Source of the DNA: Bacillota bacterium
GTDB lineage: Bacteria > Bacillota > Clostridia > Tissierellales > Sedimentibacteraceae
DNA length: 64,000 nucleotides
Assembly (NCBI GenBank): GCA_023453025.1
Contig: JAEXUD010000062.1
Span: 104,706 to 168,705 of the forward strand
Direction: 5' to 3'
The notes below the pieces were generated by a model that saw only the letters and a program-made list of their open reading frames with translations, ran no database searches and had not been told where the DNA came from. Of the stretch, positions 10,155 to 18,757 are shown one piece after another; position 1 is the stretch's first letter; every line of letters begins with the position of its first letter. The translations under genes and the position numbers were made by a program.

Positions 10155-10553
10155 ATGAGACCAATCAGAGTATTAATTGCTAAACCCGGACTTGACGGAC
10201 ATGACAGAGGAGCTAAGGTTATAGCCAGGGCACTTAGAGATGCAGGAATGGAAGTTATATATACAGGATTAAGACAGACTCCTGAGCAAATTGTAGCTGC
10301 GGCTGTTCAAGAGGATGTAGATGTAGTTGGAATGAGCATATTGTCAGGTGCCCACAATTATTTGTTCCCAAGAGTAGTTGAACTATTAAAGGAGCAAGGT
10401 GTAGATGACATGCTGATAGTAGGCGGGGGAGTTATACCTGACGAGGATATATCAGGATTAAAAGAAGCCGGTGTTGCTGAAATATTCACACCGGGAACAA
10501 CAACAACCAGTATGATTGACTTTATAAAAGCCAACTTGAAAAGAGAAATATAA
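10155..10553 (+). CDS. mcmA2: Acyl-CoA mutase small subunit, B12-binding
   Basis: This 132-residue protein is a stand-alone cobalamin-binding domain. It carries DGHDRGAK (the DxHxxG signature whose His ligates cobalt in base-off B12), then GMSILSGAH and IVGGGVIP typical of the B12-binding Rossmann fold. The ATG at 10155 has GGAGG 6 bases upstream. A longer in-frame reading from 10110 would run into the end of the large subunit and is rejected. It begins 13 bases after the large subunit, and meaB follows after 2 bases, so the operon is tight. Confidence 0.93.
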   Translation: MRPIRVLIAKPGLDGHDRGAKVIARALRDAGMEVIYTGLRQTPEQIVAAAVQEDVDVVGMSILSGAHNYLFPRVVELLKEQGVDDMLIVGGGVIPDEDISGLKEAGVAEIFTPGTTTTSMIDFIKANLKREI

Positions 10554-10555
10554 AA

Positions 10556-11491
10556 ATGGAATTAATTACGCGTATGCTTGCAGGGGAAAAAAGAGCATGT
10601 GCCAAGCTTATAACAACAGTCGAAAACAACCCTGAAGAAGCTGAAAAAATATTAAGACAAATTCATCAGTACACCGGGAAGGCTCATGTAATAGGCATTA
10701 CCGGACCTCCCGGAGCCGGTAAGAGCACCCTTACCGACAAGGTTGTTAAAGCGCTTGTGAATGAAGGCAAAAGGGTTGGCATTATAGCTGTTGATCCAAC
10801 CAGCCCGTATTCAGGAGGATCCATACTTGGGGACAGAATCAGAATGCAGGATTTAGCACTGGACCCAAATGTATTTATAAGAAGCATGGGAACGAGAGGT
10901 CAGCTTGGCGGTCTTTCAAAATATACCAAAAATGCTTTGAAAATTTTGGACGCAGCAGGTTACGATTATATAATCATTGAAACAGTGGGAGTCGGGCAGT
11001 CTGAAGTTGATATAGTAAAAACTGCAGATACCATAGTTATGGTCATGGTACCAGGCTTGGGAGACGATATTCAGTCCATAAAGGCAGGCATCATGGAAAT
11101 TGGTGACATATTCGTAATAAATAAAAGTGACTTGTTCGGAGCGGACAGAACGGCAACTGAAGTTAACATGATGCTTGATTTGAGCATGTCTATGGACAGA
11201 AGACCTCCTGTTTTAAAGATAACTGCTTCTAAAAACGAAGGTATTGATGCCTTGATTACCGAAATAAAAAATCATCAGGGATATTTATTAACCAGCGGGA
11301 AGCTTGAGGAAAGAAGAAAAAACAACTTAAAGCTTGAGCTCGTGGAGCTTATAGAATATGAGCTTAGAAAAATTGTAATTTCACAAACTTCAATTGACAA
11401 TAGGCTGGAACTTGAAACTAATAAAATTATCAGCAAAGAAAAAAATATGTATGAAGTCAGAGATGAATTTTTAAATACAATAAAGAATTAA
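10556..11491 (+). CDS. meaB: Mutase-protecting GTPase MeaB (ArgK family)
   Basis: Cytosolic G3E-type P-loop GTPase of 311 residues that loads and protects the B12 cofactor of the mutase. Walker A is GPPGAGKST near residue 49. VDPTSPYSGGSILGDRIRM, the switch region with ETVGVGQSEVD and the guanine-specificity motif NKSD are all present. It starts 2 bases after the B12 subunit, so translation is probably coupled. Clustering with a mutase supports this over the older lysine-arginine-ornithine transport kinase name. Confidence 0.93.
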   Translation: MELITRMLAGEKRACAKLITTVENNPEEAEKILRQIHQYTGKAHVIGITGPPGAGKSTLTDKVVKALVNEGKRVGIIAVDPTSPYSGGSILGDRIRMQDLALDPNVFIRSMGTRGQLGGLSKYTKNALKILDAAGYDYIIIETVGVGQSEVDIVKTADTIVMVMVPGLGDDIQSIKAGIMEIGDIFVINKSDLFGADRTATEVNMMLDLSMSMDRRPPVLKITASKNEGIDALITEIKNHQGYLLTSGKLEERRKNNLKLELVELIEYELRKIVISQTSIDNRLELETNKIISKEKNMYEVRDEFLNTIKN

Positions 11492-11506
11492 AAGGAGGTT
11501 AGAAAT

Positions 11507-11911
11507 TTGGTGCAAAAAATTGATCATATAGGTATAGCAGTTAAAAACATGGAAGAAACACTGAAATTTTATGAAACTGCTCTTGGCTTGAAGGCAGTTG
11601 CGACAGAAGTAGTTGAAGAACAAAAAGTCAAGGTTGCATTTTTGCCTACGGGAGATTCTGAAATTGAACTGTTAGAAGCAACAACTGAAGACAGTCCTGT
11701 TGCTAAGTTTATAGAAAAAAACGGAGAGGGCGTTCAGCACATTGCATACAGAGTAGAAAATGTTGAATCTGCCATAGCAGAAATGAAGGAAAAAGGAATC
11801 AGAATGATTGACGAAACGCCTCGCTATGGCGCAGGCGGAGCAAAAATTGCATTTTGTCATCCGAAAAGTACAGGAGGAGTTCTCATAGAGCTTTGCCAAA
11901 GGAACAAATGA
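11507..11911 (+). CDS. mce: Methylmalonyl-CoA epimerase
   Basis: A 134-residue vicinal-oxygen-chelate protein that interconverts the 2R and 2S forms of methylmalonyl-CoA. Visible features are [14 protein letters not shown] with the first metal His, [26 protein letters not shown] with the second His and a final GGVLIELCQ with the metal Glu. The start is TTG at 11507, with AGGAGG 8 bases upstream; the adjacent GTG at 11510 is the alternative. It is the last gene of the mutase operon and its presence favours methylmalonyl-CoA as the mutase substrate. Confidence 0.92.
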   Translation: MVQKIDHIGIAVKNMEETLKFYETALGLKAVATEVVEEQKVKVAFLPTGDSEIELLEATTEDSPVAKFIEKNGEGVQHIAYRVENVESAIAEMKEKGIRMIDETPRYGAGGAKIAFCHPKSTGGVLIELCQRNK

Positions 11912-11939
11912 ATCGGTGAACGAGACTCATAAATAGTTG

Positions 11940-11978
11940 AAAAGACGGTTGATTATGATTAAGTTCATCCGTCTTTTT
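11940..11978. terminator. Terminator of the mutase operon
   Basis: AAAAGACGG pairs with CCGTCTTTT over nine bases and is followed by further T residues. A-rich sequence on the other side may let it also serve the converging gene at 12010. Confidence 0.8.
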
Positions 11979-12009
11979 GTATATAAGCTTATAATATATC
12001 AAAAAATAA

Positions 12010-12402
12010 TTAAAGCAGGTTGTATATTCCCAAGGTTTTTAAATGATCCAGCTTGGTAGCCATTATACTTTCCATATCCAGATTCAGGGCAGAGCACATG
12101 GATGCCAAGTAAAAAAACAATTCGCCCATTTCTTCTTCAATCTTTTCCTTGCACTTAGGACAAAGCTCACCTTCCACATGATTATCCAAGTCAAGTTGAT
12201 TCTCTTCCAGAGTTTTATTATCTGAAAATAATTGTTTTGTTGCATGTATTTCTATGCAGCCACAATGCGTTGCAGACTTAAAAACTGCTCTGTTAAGCAT
12301 GGATGTTTGTTCGTCAAGTTTTGTGACAATATCTAAAATGCTTTTATTTAAAAGCTGCAAATCACTTGTAATATTTTGAAATTCACTACAATCACACGAC
12401 AT
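12010..12402 (-). CDS. Cysteine-rich MazG-like protein
   Basis: This 130-residue protein has no firm function. Its C-terminal part (EEEMGELFFYLASMCSALNLD) looks like the helical core of MazG-type nucleotide pyrophosphohydrolases, where EExxGD-type acidic residues bind magnesium. It also has three short Cys motifs: CDC at residues 3-5, CGC at 47-49 and CPKC at 81-84, which could hold a metal. I recall similar proteins in other clostridia annotated as MazG-like. A GGAG-type site precedes the ATG at 12402. It is a single gene converging on the mutase operon. Confidence 0.6.
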   Translation of the reverse strand: MSCDCSEFQNITSDLQLLNKSILDIVTKLDEQTSMLNRAVFKSATHCGCIEIHATKQLFSDNKTLEENQLDLDNHVEGELCPKCKEKIEEEMGELFFYLASMCSALNLDMESIMATKLDHLKTLGIYNLL

Positions 12403-12629
12403 GTATTTTCAACTCCTTTCTTAAAACAAGAATGTTATAGCGTTTTTGCATTAAACTTACCCGGGTATTTTAACGAGGTGTTATTTCGTTATATTAAAAT
12501 TATACTTAAAGACAAGCTGGAATGTCAAACACTTTATTAATACATTTTGTAAACAAACTATTTTCAAATTAGCATAATTTTGGAATGATAGAATACAATA
12601 TAAAGAAATATATATATAGGGGGATGTTT

Positions 12630-13067
12630 ATGAAAAGAATTGTAACCATTGTTGCGATTATTGTATTTATAGCTGCTGTTTTGTTCTTTTTCAGATACTT
12701 TAGAGGAAAGGGTGCTGAAAACGTGGGATTCGATACAATTAATCCTGAAAATATGCCGAGACAAATTACAGAAGTTTTGCCGAATTACAGGATGAAGGAA
12801 AAAGCTCTTGTAGCTAAAATTAATGATGAAATATTTGTTGTTGTTACAAGGGGAGAAAAAAATACAGCAGGGTATGAGGTTGAAATTGACAAGCTTGCTC
12901 TAAGTGAAGAAGATGGAGAAAGAGTTCTCACAGTATATGCTGTATATACAGATCCTAAACCTGGAGATGTTACGGCTCAAATCCTTACATATCCGTTTAC
13001 TGTTGTAAAGACTGATTTGGCAGAATTGCCCCAAAAAGTTATATTGGAAAAAGAATATAAAAAATAA
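12630..13067 (+). CDS. PrcB-like membrane-anchored protein
   Basis: About 145 residues with one N-terminal membrane segment (RIVTIVAIIVFIAAVLFFF) and an extracytoplasmic domain. The C-terminal part, with TRGEKNTAGYEVEIDKLAL and PFTVVKTD, resembles the PrcB C-terminal domain, named from a protease complex subunit in Treponema. No protease gene adjoins, so the family name does not give a role here. I chose ATG 12630, which has GGGGG 6 bases upstream; the ATG at 12624 overlaps that site and the longer reading from 12585 lacks one. Confidence 0.65.
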   Translation: MKRIVTIVAIIVFIAAVLFFFRYFRGKGAENVGFDTINPENMPRQITEVLPNYRMKEKALVAKINDEIFVVVTRGEKNTAGYEVEIDKLALSEEDGERVLTVYAVYTDPKPGDVTAQILTYPFTVVKTDLAELPQKVILEKEYKK

Positions 13068-13097
13068 GTCGATTCAAACACTGGAAATTCCATATTT

Positions 13098-13171
13098 AAA
13101 TGAGATTCTTTGCTTTCGTCTCAGAATGACACTGTCATCCTGAGCTTCAGCAAAGAATCTCATTTTTTATT
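13098..13171. repeat. TGTCATyCTGAG hairpin repeat, copy A
   Basis: Outer arms AAATGAGATTCTTTGCT (13098-13114) and AGCAAAGAATCTCATTT (13149-13165) pair perfectly over 17 bases. Inner arms CTCAGAATGACA and TGTCATCCTGAG pair with one wobble. A T run follows, so it probably terminates the PrcB-like gene. Related copies lie at 22456, 26084, 27113, 31375 and 55253. Confidence 0.85.
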
Positions 13172-13246
13172 GCTAATATTTTAAGCTAAAGCCAAAAATA
13201 AACATTTCAATTTCCAAGAAAATAAAGTAAAATAAGATATTAATAG

Positions 13247-13276
13247 TTGTAATTTTGTCAAAAAGTGTTATATAAT
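13247..13276 (+). promoter_or_regulatory. Predicted sigma-A promoter of ftsEX
   Basis: TTGTAA (13247-13252) and TATAAT (13271-13276) are separated by 18 bases, just upstream of the ftsE ribosome-binding site. Confidence 0.6.
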
Positions 13277-13299
13277 AGTAGGTGGTAAGAGGTGACGTG

Positions 13300-13995
13300 G
13301 TGATAGAATTTAAAAATGTATCAAAGATTTATAAAAGAGAATTTACAGCAGTTAAGGATATTAACTTAAAAATAGATGGCGGTGAATTTTTATTCATAGT
13401 TGGTAAAAGCGGTGCCGGAAAAAGCACATTGATTAAACTTTTATTAAGAGAGATAGCCCCAAGCGAAGGCACTATATCATACAATAATCAGGATATTACA
13501 AAAATAAGAAAAAGAAATGTTTCACTGTACAGAAGAAATATCGGATTTGTATTTCAGGATTACAGACTTCTGCCCAAAATGACCGTATATGAAAATATTG
13601 CATTTGCAATGGAGATGATTTGCTGCCCTCCAAAAACAATAAGAAGAGAAGTCCCGCTGGTACTCAGTATGGTCGGACTGAGTGACAAGGCAAAATATTA
13701 TCCTGACGAGCTGTCAGGCGGTGAGCAGCAAAGAGTTGCAATAGCCCGTGCTGTTATAAATAAACCTGAAACCATAATTGCGGATGAACCTACCGGAAAC
13801 CTGGACCCTGAGACATCAAAGGAAATTATGAAAATCCTCACTGAAATTAATAAAAGAGGGACAACTGTTATAATGGCAACACACGACATGAATATAGTTC
13901 ACAATTATCAAAAAAGAGTTGTTGAATTAAAGCGTGGTGTCATTGTCAGAGATATGAAAACAGGGGGATATGCAAATGAACCTAAAGAAATGTAA
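13300..13995 (+). CDS. ftsE: Cell-division ATP-binding protein FtsE
   Basis: ABC-type ATPase of 231 residues that, with FtsX, drives extracellular peptidoglycan hydrolases during division or elongation. It shows Walker [10 protein letters not shown], the Q-loop in [10 protein letters not shown], signature [14 protein letters not shown] and Walker [12 protein letters not shown]. The GTG at 13300 is chosen because AGAGGTG lies about 6 bases upstream and the protein then begins [10 protein letters not shown] like other FtsE. A reading from 13282 adds six unlikely residues. It overlaps ftsX. Confidence 0.94.
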   Translation: MIEFKNVSKIYKREFTAVKDINLKIDGGEFLFIVGKSGAGKSTLIKLLLREIAPSEGTISYNNQDITKIRKRNVSLYRRNIGFVFQDYRLLPKMTVYENIAFAMEMICCPPKTIRREVPLVLSMVGLSDKAKYYPDELSGGEQQRVAIARAVINKPETIIADEPTGNLDPETSKEIMKILTEINKRGTTVIMATHDMNIVHNYQKRVVELKRGVIVRDMKTGGYANEPKEM

Positions 13996-14881
13996 CTATA
14001 TTTTCAGACAAGCCTTTAAAAGCATGTGGAGAAACCGTATGATGGGATTGGCATCAATAGGTTCTGTAACAGCAGTTTTAATAATACTTGGTTTTATATT
14101 AATCGTTGTATTAAATATAAACAACGTTGCATTGGTAACAAAGGAATCCTTTGACGAAATAGCTGTATATCTGAATGATGATGTTGAAGGCAGTACAATA
14201 GATGAAATGGGAAAATCATTTAAAAATATAGACGGTGTAATGGGAGTGGCATTTCAAACTAAGGACTATGCGCTTGAGCAGCTGAAGCAGGATTGGGGAG
14301 ACGATGCATTTTTGCTGGAGGGCTTAAGAAATAACCCGCTGCCAAACACCTATGTCGTTCAGCTGGAGGACGTCAGCAAGGCTGAAGAAGTAATTAAACA
14401 GATAGGAACATATGAAGGTGTGGAAGATGTGCAATATTATAAGGATGCTGTAAACAGTCTGATTAAAATTGCAGATTTTGTTAAAAGTTCCGGAGCGGCA
14501 ATGATAATAATACTTCTTCTCATAAGTGTGTTTATTATTTCAAATACAATTAAAATAACTGTACTTAACAGATATAAGGAAATTGAACTTATGCAGTATA
14601 TAGGAGCAACGAACGGATATGTAAGGGGACCGTTCATGATTGAAGGTGTAATGCTTGGATTGATAGGTTCAATAATTGCTATCTTAGTCATATCCCTGGG
14701 ATATAATTATATTATCAATTATCTGGCCGGCCGTTATATTGTGTTGTTGTCGGGTATGTCAGGTTACATGGTTGGCGTTGAAATGGTCCTTAATGATTTA
14801 ACAATAATATTTTTAACTATAGGAATCGGCATAGGAATTCTGGGAAGCTTGATTTCTCTGAAAAAATTCTTAAGTGTATAG
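13976..14881 (+). CDS. ftsX: Cell-division membrane protein FtsX
   Basis: About 301 residues with the FtsX layout: TM1 near residues 25-47, an extracytoplasmic loop of about 115 residues that would contact the hydrolase partner, and three TM segments in the C-terminal half (AAMIIILLLISVFIISN, MLGLIGSIIAILVISLG, IIFLTIGIGIGILGSLI). The ATG at 13976 lies 8 bases after GGGGG; the ATG at 13970 is too close to that site. It overlaps ftsE by 20 bases and is followed after 9 bases by its likely hydrolase partner. Confidence 0.93.
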   Translation: MNLKKCNYIFRQAFKSMWRNRMMGLASIGSVTAVLIILGFILIVVLNINNVALVTKESFDEIAVYLNDDVEGSTIDEMGKSFKNIDGVMGVAFQTKDYALEQLKQDWGDDAFLLEGLRNNPLPNTYVVQLEDVSKAEEVIKQIGTYEGVEDVQYYKDAVNSLIKIADFVKSSGAAMIIILLLISVFIISNTIKITVLNRYKEIELMQYIGATNGYVRGPFMIEGVMLGLIGSIIAILVISLGYNYIINYLAGRYIVLLSGMSGYMVGVEMVLNDLTIIFLTIGIGIGILGSLISLKKFLSV

Positions 14882-14890
14882 GAGTGGGTT

Positions 14891-16015
14891 ATGTTTAAAA
14901 AAGGTATTGCATTTACTTTGTTGATTATGTTGGTTATAAGTGTTTTTCCTGTAACGGCAGGAGGGAGTATAGCGGATTTGCAGCAAAAGCAAAAAAAAAT
15001 TGAGCAGCAAATAAAGGAAATCCGTGACAAGGCTAATGCTCTTAAAGGAGAGCAGAAAAGTATTCAGCAGGAAATAGATGTGCTGGATGGTGAGATGCGT
15101 GCTTTGAGCCTTGAGATTGAAGGCTATGAACTTCAAAAGCAAGAAATAAATATGAAAATAGCGGAATCTGAGCAAAAAATTTCGGAATTGACAGATGAAA
15201 TCAACGAAAATAATGAAATACTGGAAAAACGTCTCAGAGTTATGTATAAAAACGGCACCGCAGGATATATGGAAGTGCTGCTGAATTCTGAAAATCTGAT
15301 TGATGCACTTACAAGAATGGATATGATTCAAATGATTGTTCAAAGCGACGTTGAATTATTAAAAAACATAAATGATCAGAAACTGCAGGTTGAGGATTTA
15401 AAGCTGGAGCAGGAAACAGAAAGACTGGAGCTGACTGCTGTAATAAACAATTTAAATTCAAAACAAAATGAAATTATGATAGCATCACGTTCAAAAGAAG
15501 TTTATATGTCAAGCTTAAAGAACAATCTTGCTGAAATACAAAGACAGCAGGCTGCAATGGACGAGCAGTCCAAACAAATCGAAAAAGAAATACTTGCCGC
15601 ACAGCGTGCAGTTGAATATGCAGGAGGTGAACTGGCATGGCCTGTTCCCGGACAATACAGGATAACATCTCAATTTGGTGGACGAGCAGACCCTATAACA
15701 GGAGTTTGGACAACCCACGGAGGCACTGACATTGCTGCGCCTAACGGCACTCCTATCGTTTCAGCAAATGATGGTGTTGTAATATATGCGGGATGGCATT
15801 ATTCTTATGGAAACTACATAATAGTTGACCATGGCGGTGGAATTGCAACTCTATACGGACATTGTTCGAAACTTTTGGCAAGCGCCGGACAAGCAGTGAC
15901 AAGAGGAGAAAAAATTGCTCTTGTAGGGTCAACAGGATATTCAACAGGAAACCATCTTCACTATGAAGTCAGAGTCAACGGTGTGAGAAAAGATGCCATG
16001 ACCTACTATAAATAA
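14891..16015 (+). CDS. Secreted coiled-coil M23 peptidase (FtsEX-associated hydrolase)
   Basis: The 374-residue protein has a signal peptide (about residues 1-23), a long coiled coil (about 25-245) rich in Glu, Lys and Gln, and a C-terminal LytM/M23 zinc peptidase domain. The zinc ligands look complete: HGGTD with His and Asp, and HLHYEV. The layout matches EnvC/PcsB-type proteins, which FtsEX activates to cut peptide cross-links, and the gene directly follows ftsEX. EnvC itself has lost the active site, but here it is intact, so this is probably an enzyme like other Firmicutes M23 partners. Confidence 0.88.
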   Translation: MFKKGIAFTLLIMLVISVFPVTAGGSIADLQQKQKKIEQQIKEIRDKANALKGEQKSIQQEIDVLDGEMRALSLEIEGYELQKQEINMKIAESEQKISELTDEINENNEILEKRLRVMYKNGTAGYMEVLLNSENLIDALTRMDMIQMIVQSDVELLKNINDQKLQVEDLKLEQETERLELTAVINNLNSKQNEIMIASRSKEVYMSSLKNNLAEIQRQQAAMDEQSKQIEKEILAAQRAVEYAGGELAWPVPGQYRITSQFGGRADPITGVWTTHGGTDIAAPNGTPIVSANDGVVIYAGWHYSYGNYIIVDHGGGIATLYGHCSKLLASAGQAVTRGEKIALVGSTGYSTGNHLHYEVRVNGVRKDAMTYYK

Positions 16016-16022
16016 ATAATCA

Positions 16023-16049
16023 GGGACGGTTCTTAAAAAACCGTCCCAA
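16023..16049. terminator. Terminator-like hairpin after the M23 peptidase gene
   Basis: GGGACGGTT (16023-16031) pairs perfectly with AACCGTCCC (16039-16047). It lacks a T run, so termination strength is uncertain. GGGGAC-type hairpins recur at 39194-39246 and 43083-43176. Confidence 0.5.
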
Positions 16050-16061
16050 GTTGATTATATG

Positions 16062-16097
16062 GTCATTATCAACCGCAGGTGAAGAATCTCCTGTTTT
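16062..16097. repeat. Truncated TGTCATyCTGAG repeat
   Basis: GTCATTAT-CAACCGCAGG followed by GTGAAGAATCTC matches the right half of copy C at 26144-26173 (GTCATTCTGAACCGAAGG then GTGAAGAATCTC). The left arm is missing. It abuts the stop codon of the minus-strand ftsH-like gene. Confidence 0.6.
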
Positions 16098-16098
16098 A

Positions 16099-17661
16099 TC
16101 AAATCAACACTTTCTTCTTTTTTTCATCCATCATATCATCCAGCTCTTCGGCATTCATGGTTTCATTTCTTATTAAATATTCTGCTATTTTTCTGACTAT
16201 GGATTCATTTTCCTTGATTATGTTCAAAGCTCTGTCATAAGAATCCTTAGCCATTTCCGATGCTTCATCCTTTATGTTGTCTAAATAATATTTGAACAAC
16301 CTTTCATCTATGCACGTGTTTTGAGTGTTTTTGCCCATTCCATAGCTGCAGATAATTTCATATATAATACTTGTGGATTCCTTTAAGTCATTTGATGCTC
16401 CGGTGGAGACCTCACCCAGGAATATTTCCTCAGATGCTCTTCCAGCCAAAAGAACTGTCACTTTGTCGCAAAGCTCTTTTTTTGTATATAAAAATTTATC
16501 TTCAGTAGGAAATTTAAGCACATAGCCTAATGCTTTATCTCTGGGTATAATGGAAATTTTTTGAACCTTATCTATATTTAGTATTTTTGCGACAACTGCA
16601 TGACCTGCTTCATGAAAAGCAACAATTTGTTTTTCTTTATCAGAAACAGTTGAGTGCTTGATCTCCAAGCCTGCCGCAATTTTCTCAATTGCAAATTCAA
16701 AATTATCTGAATTAATTTTTTTACTTTTGTCTTTAATAGCTTTTAAAGCTGCCTCATTTGCAATATTTGCAAGCTGCGCACCTGAAAAACCATGTGTCTT
16801 TGTTGCAATATCTTTAAGCTGTACCTTTTTATCCAAGGGTTTGTTTTTGGTATGTACCTCCAAAATCTTTAATCTTGAGTGAAAGTTTGGATTACCTACA
16901 TATATTTTTCTGTCAAAACGTCCCGGCCTGAGTAAGGCATCATCCAACAAATCCAATCTGTTGGTAGCTGCCACAACAATTACGTTGCTGGTGTTGTTAA
17001 AACCGTCCAATTCTATTAAAAGCTGATTCAGAGTTTGATCCTTTTCATTGTTGCTTTCGGAATTACGTTTAGCTCCAAGAGCGTCAATTTCATCTATAAA
17101 TATTATGCTTGGGGCTTCCTTTCTCGCCCTTTCAAAGATCATCCTGACTCTCTTTGCACCTACACCGACATATTTTTCAACAAATTCAGATCCGCTGGAA
17201 TATATGAAGGTGGCCTTGGCTTCGCCGGCGATAGCCTTTGCAATTAAAGTCTTGCCTGTTCCCGGAGGGCCATAAAGCAGTATCCCTCTTGGGACCTTTG
17301 CATCCATTGACCTATATTTGTCTTCGTTGTTTAAAAAGTCAATTACATCCATTAAATCGTCCTTTATTTCCTCTAAGCCTGCCACATCTTCAAAACCCAT
17401 TTGTATTTTTGGCTCCTCTGTCTTTTTCTTATCAAAATATGCAGTTGAACCTACATTTTCATTTGCTTCTTCCATAAACACATTTGAATTCTTGCTGTCT
17501 TTTTTTCTGCTTGAAGTTGCTAACATTTTGACCATATAAAAGGTATAAAAAAACATTGGCAGAAAAAATAATATTGACAAAGAATATTTATTTGATAATA
17601 TTAAAATAATAATATTGTATACGACAAATGACACTGCTATATAAAAATATTTATTTTTCAT
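16099..17661 (-). CDS. Second FtsH-type AAA metalloprotease lacking an extracytoplasmic domain
   Basis: This 520-residue protein resembles FtsH through the AAA and peptidase domains: [42 protein letters not shown] and [12 protein letters not shown]. The N-terminus differs from the ftsH at 787. Two hydrophobic segments (about residues 5-22 and 28-47) lie almost back to back, leaving no outer domain. All catalytic residues visible in the main FtsH are kept. TCATTTTACCTCC on the plus strand is a good GGAGG site for the ATG at 17661. The role is unknown; a specialised membrane protease, perhaps condition- or spore-specific, is a guess. Confidence 0.88.
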   Translation of the reverse strand: MKNKYFYIAVSFVVYNIIILILSNKYSLSILFFLPMFFYTFYMVKMLATSSRKKDSKNSNVFMEEANENVGSTAYFDKKKTEEPKIQMGFEDVAGLEEIKDDLMDVIDFLNNEDKYRSMDAKVPRGILLYGPPGTGKTLIAKAIAGEAKATFIYSSGSEFVEKYVGVGAKRVRMIFERARKEAPSIIFIDEIDALGAKRNSESNNEKDQTLNQLLIELDGFNNTSNVIVVAATNRLDLLDDALLRPGRFDRKIYVGNPNFHSRLKILEVHTKNKPLDKKVQLKDIATKTHGFSGAQLANIANEAALKAIKDKSKKINSDNFEFAIEKIAAGLEIKHSTVSDKEKQIVAFHEAGHAVVAKILNIDKVQKISIIPRDKALGYVLKFPTEDKFLYTKKELCDKVTVLLAGRASEEIFLGEVSTGASNDLKESTSIIYEIICSYGMGKNTQNTCIDERLFKYYLDNIKDEASEMAKDSYDRALNIIKENESIVRKIAEYLIRNETMNAEELDDMMDEKKKKVLI

Positions 17662-17748
17662 TTTACCTCCTCAGCTAGAAATTTTATTTTGATAAAATTA
17701 TCTTTTCCATAACGTAAAAAGTTATAACATAAATAAATAAAATAATTG

Positions 17749-17777
17749 TTGACATATATTGTAATACTGTATATACT
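17749..17777 (+). promoter_or_regulatory. Promoter of the infC operon
   Basis: TTGACA (17749-17754) and TATACT (17772-17777) are separated by exactly 17 bases, a near-consensus sigma-A promoter about 220 bases before infC. Confidence 0.8.
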
Positions 17778-17782
17778 ATAAT

Positions 17783-17905
17783 AGATTCAAGAAGAAGTAA
17801 CCGCTTCTCACCTTACGGCGTTTTAGACTGTTAGTAGGGTTAGTAAATAAATGCAGTGATTTTGTATTGTTTAAAGATAGCGGTGATTAGGCTGTCTTTT
17901 TTATT
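17783..17905 (+). ncRNA. Ribosomal protein L20-type leader with attenuator
   Basis: The untranslated leader before infC-rpmI-rplT contains CCGCTTCTCACCTTACGGCG and a downstream terminator. In the terminator AAAGATAGC (17873-17881) pairs with GCTGTCTTT (17891-17899), followed by T residues. In Firmicutes such leaders bind L20 and stop transcription when free L20 is in excess. The identification rests on position and the CGCTTCTCACC-like start, recalled from the L20 leader family, not on a model search. The roughly 336-base gap from 17662 to 17997 is explained by this leader and its promoter. Confidence 0.75.
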
Positions 17906-17997
17906 GCGTAAGTGAATAAATAATTACGTGAATGATAAAATCGAGTATGCTGTAAGTATAATAAAGGAAGTCAATTGAAAAATCATTGGAGGTGTAA

Positions 17998-18507
17998 ATT
18001 ATAAAAGAACTTCAAATCAACGAACAAATTCGTGAAAAGGAAGTAAGAGTCATTGACTCTGATGGAAGCCAATTAGGAATTATAAGTACTAAAGAAGCTT
18101 TAAAAATTGCCGAGGGAAAAAAATTGGATTTGGTTAATGTATCGCCAACTGCCGAACCACCGGTTTGCAGAATTATGAATTATGGCAAATACAAATATGC
18201 CCAGGCTAAAAAGGAAAAGGAATCTAAAAAGAAACAAAAGATTATTCAAATTAAAGAAATTAGAATGACACCTAATATCGAAGAACATGATTTAGGCGTT
18301 AAGGCTAAAAATGCATCTAAATTCCTTGAAGACGGAGACAGAGTAAAAGTTGTTGTCCGTTTCAGAGGCAGAGAATTAGGTCATATGGATGTGGGCAGAG
18401 TTGTGCTGATGAAGTTTGCAGAAATGACATCAGAGTATTCTGTAATAGATAAGCAACCAATAGTTGAAGGTAAAAACATGATAATGTTTTTAACTCCAAA
18501 AAAATAA
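17998..18507 (+). CDS. infC: Translation initiation factor IF-3
   Basis: IF-3 binds the 30S subunit and checks initiator tRNA pairing. No ATG, GTG or TTG begins the full-length frame. The family N-terminus (KELQINEQIREKEVRVID) is encoded upstream of the first ATG at 18124. The likely start is ATT at 17998, 5 bases after GGAGG, giving 169 residues; ATA at 18001 is the alternative. A rare start is a known autoregulatory feature of infC, because IF-3 rejects such codons. Both domains are present, including MNYGKYKYAQAKKEKE and the C-terminal VVVRFRGRELGH. Confidence 0.95.
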   Translation: MIKELQINEQIREKEVRVIDSDGSQLGIISTKEALKIAEGKKLDLVNVSPTAEPPVCRIMNYGKYKYAQAKKEKESKKKQKIIQIKEIRMTPNIEEHDLGVKAKNASKFLEDGDRVKVVVRFRGRELGHMDVGRVVLMKFAEMTSEYSVIDKQPIVEGKNMIMFLTPKK

Positions 18508-18534
18508 TAACATTAACATTAAGGAGGAACTGTT

Positions 18535-18729
18535 ATGCCAAAATTAAAAACTAACAGATCAGCTGCAAAGAGATTTTCTAAAACCGGAAGCGGTCAGATA
18601 AAGAGATCAAAGGCTGGAAAAAATCACTTCACAGGCAAAAAAGCTTCTAAGTCTATAAGAAATTTAAGAAAAGGCACACTGGTATCAAGTGCAGACTCAG
18701 ATAGAATAAGCAAATTACTACCATATTAA
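18535..18729 (+). CDS. rpmI: 50S ribosomal protein L35
   Basis: A 64-residue basic protein beginning [20 protein letters not shown], the typical L35 N-terminus, with [13 protein letters not shown] later. AAGGAGG lies about 8 bases upstream. It is the second gene of infC-rpmI-rplT. Confidence 0.97.
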   Translation: MPKLKTNRSAAKRFSKTGSGQIKRSKAGKNHFTGKKASKSIRNLRKGTLVSSADSDRISKLLPY

Positions 18730-18757
18730 TATGTAACATATTCAGGAGGAAAATAAA

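Noticed and set aside
14870..15343. 157-residue minus-strand frame over the M23 peptidase gene
   Set aside because: Lies antisense to the signal peptide and coiled coil of a clear gene; its Phe/Leu/His-rich content is what antisense of Glu/Lys/Gln codons gives.
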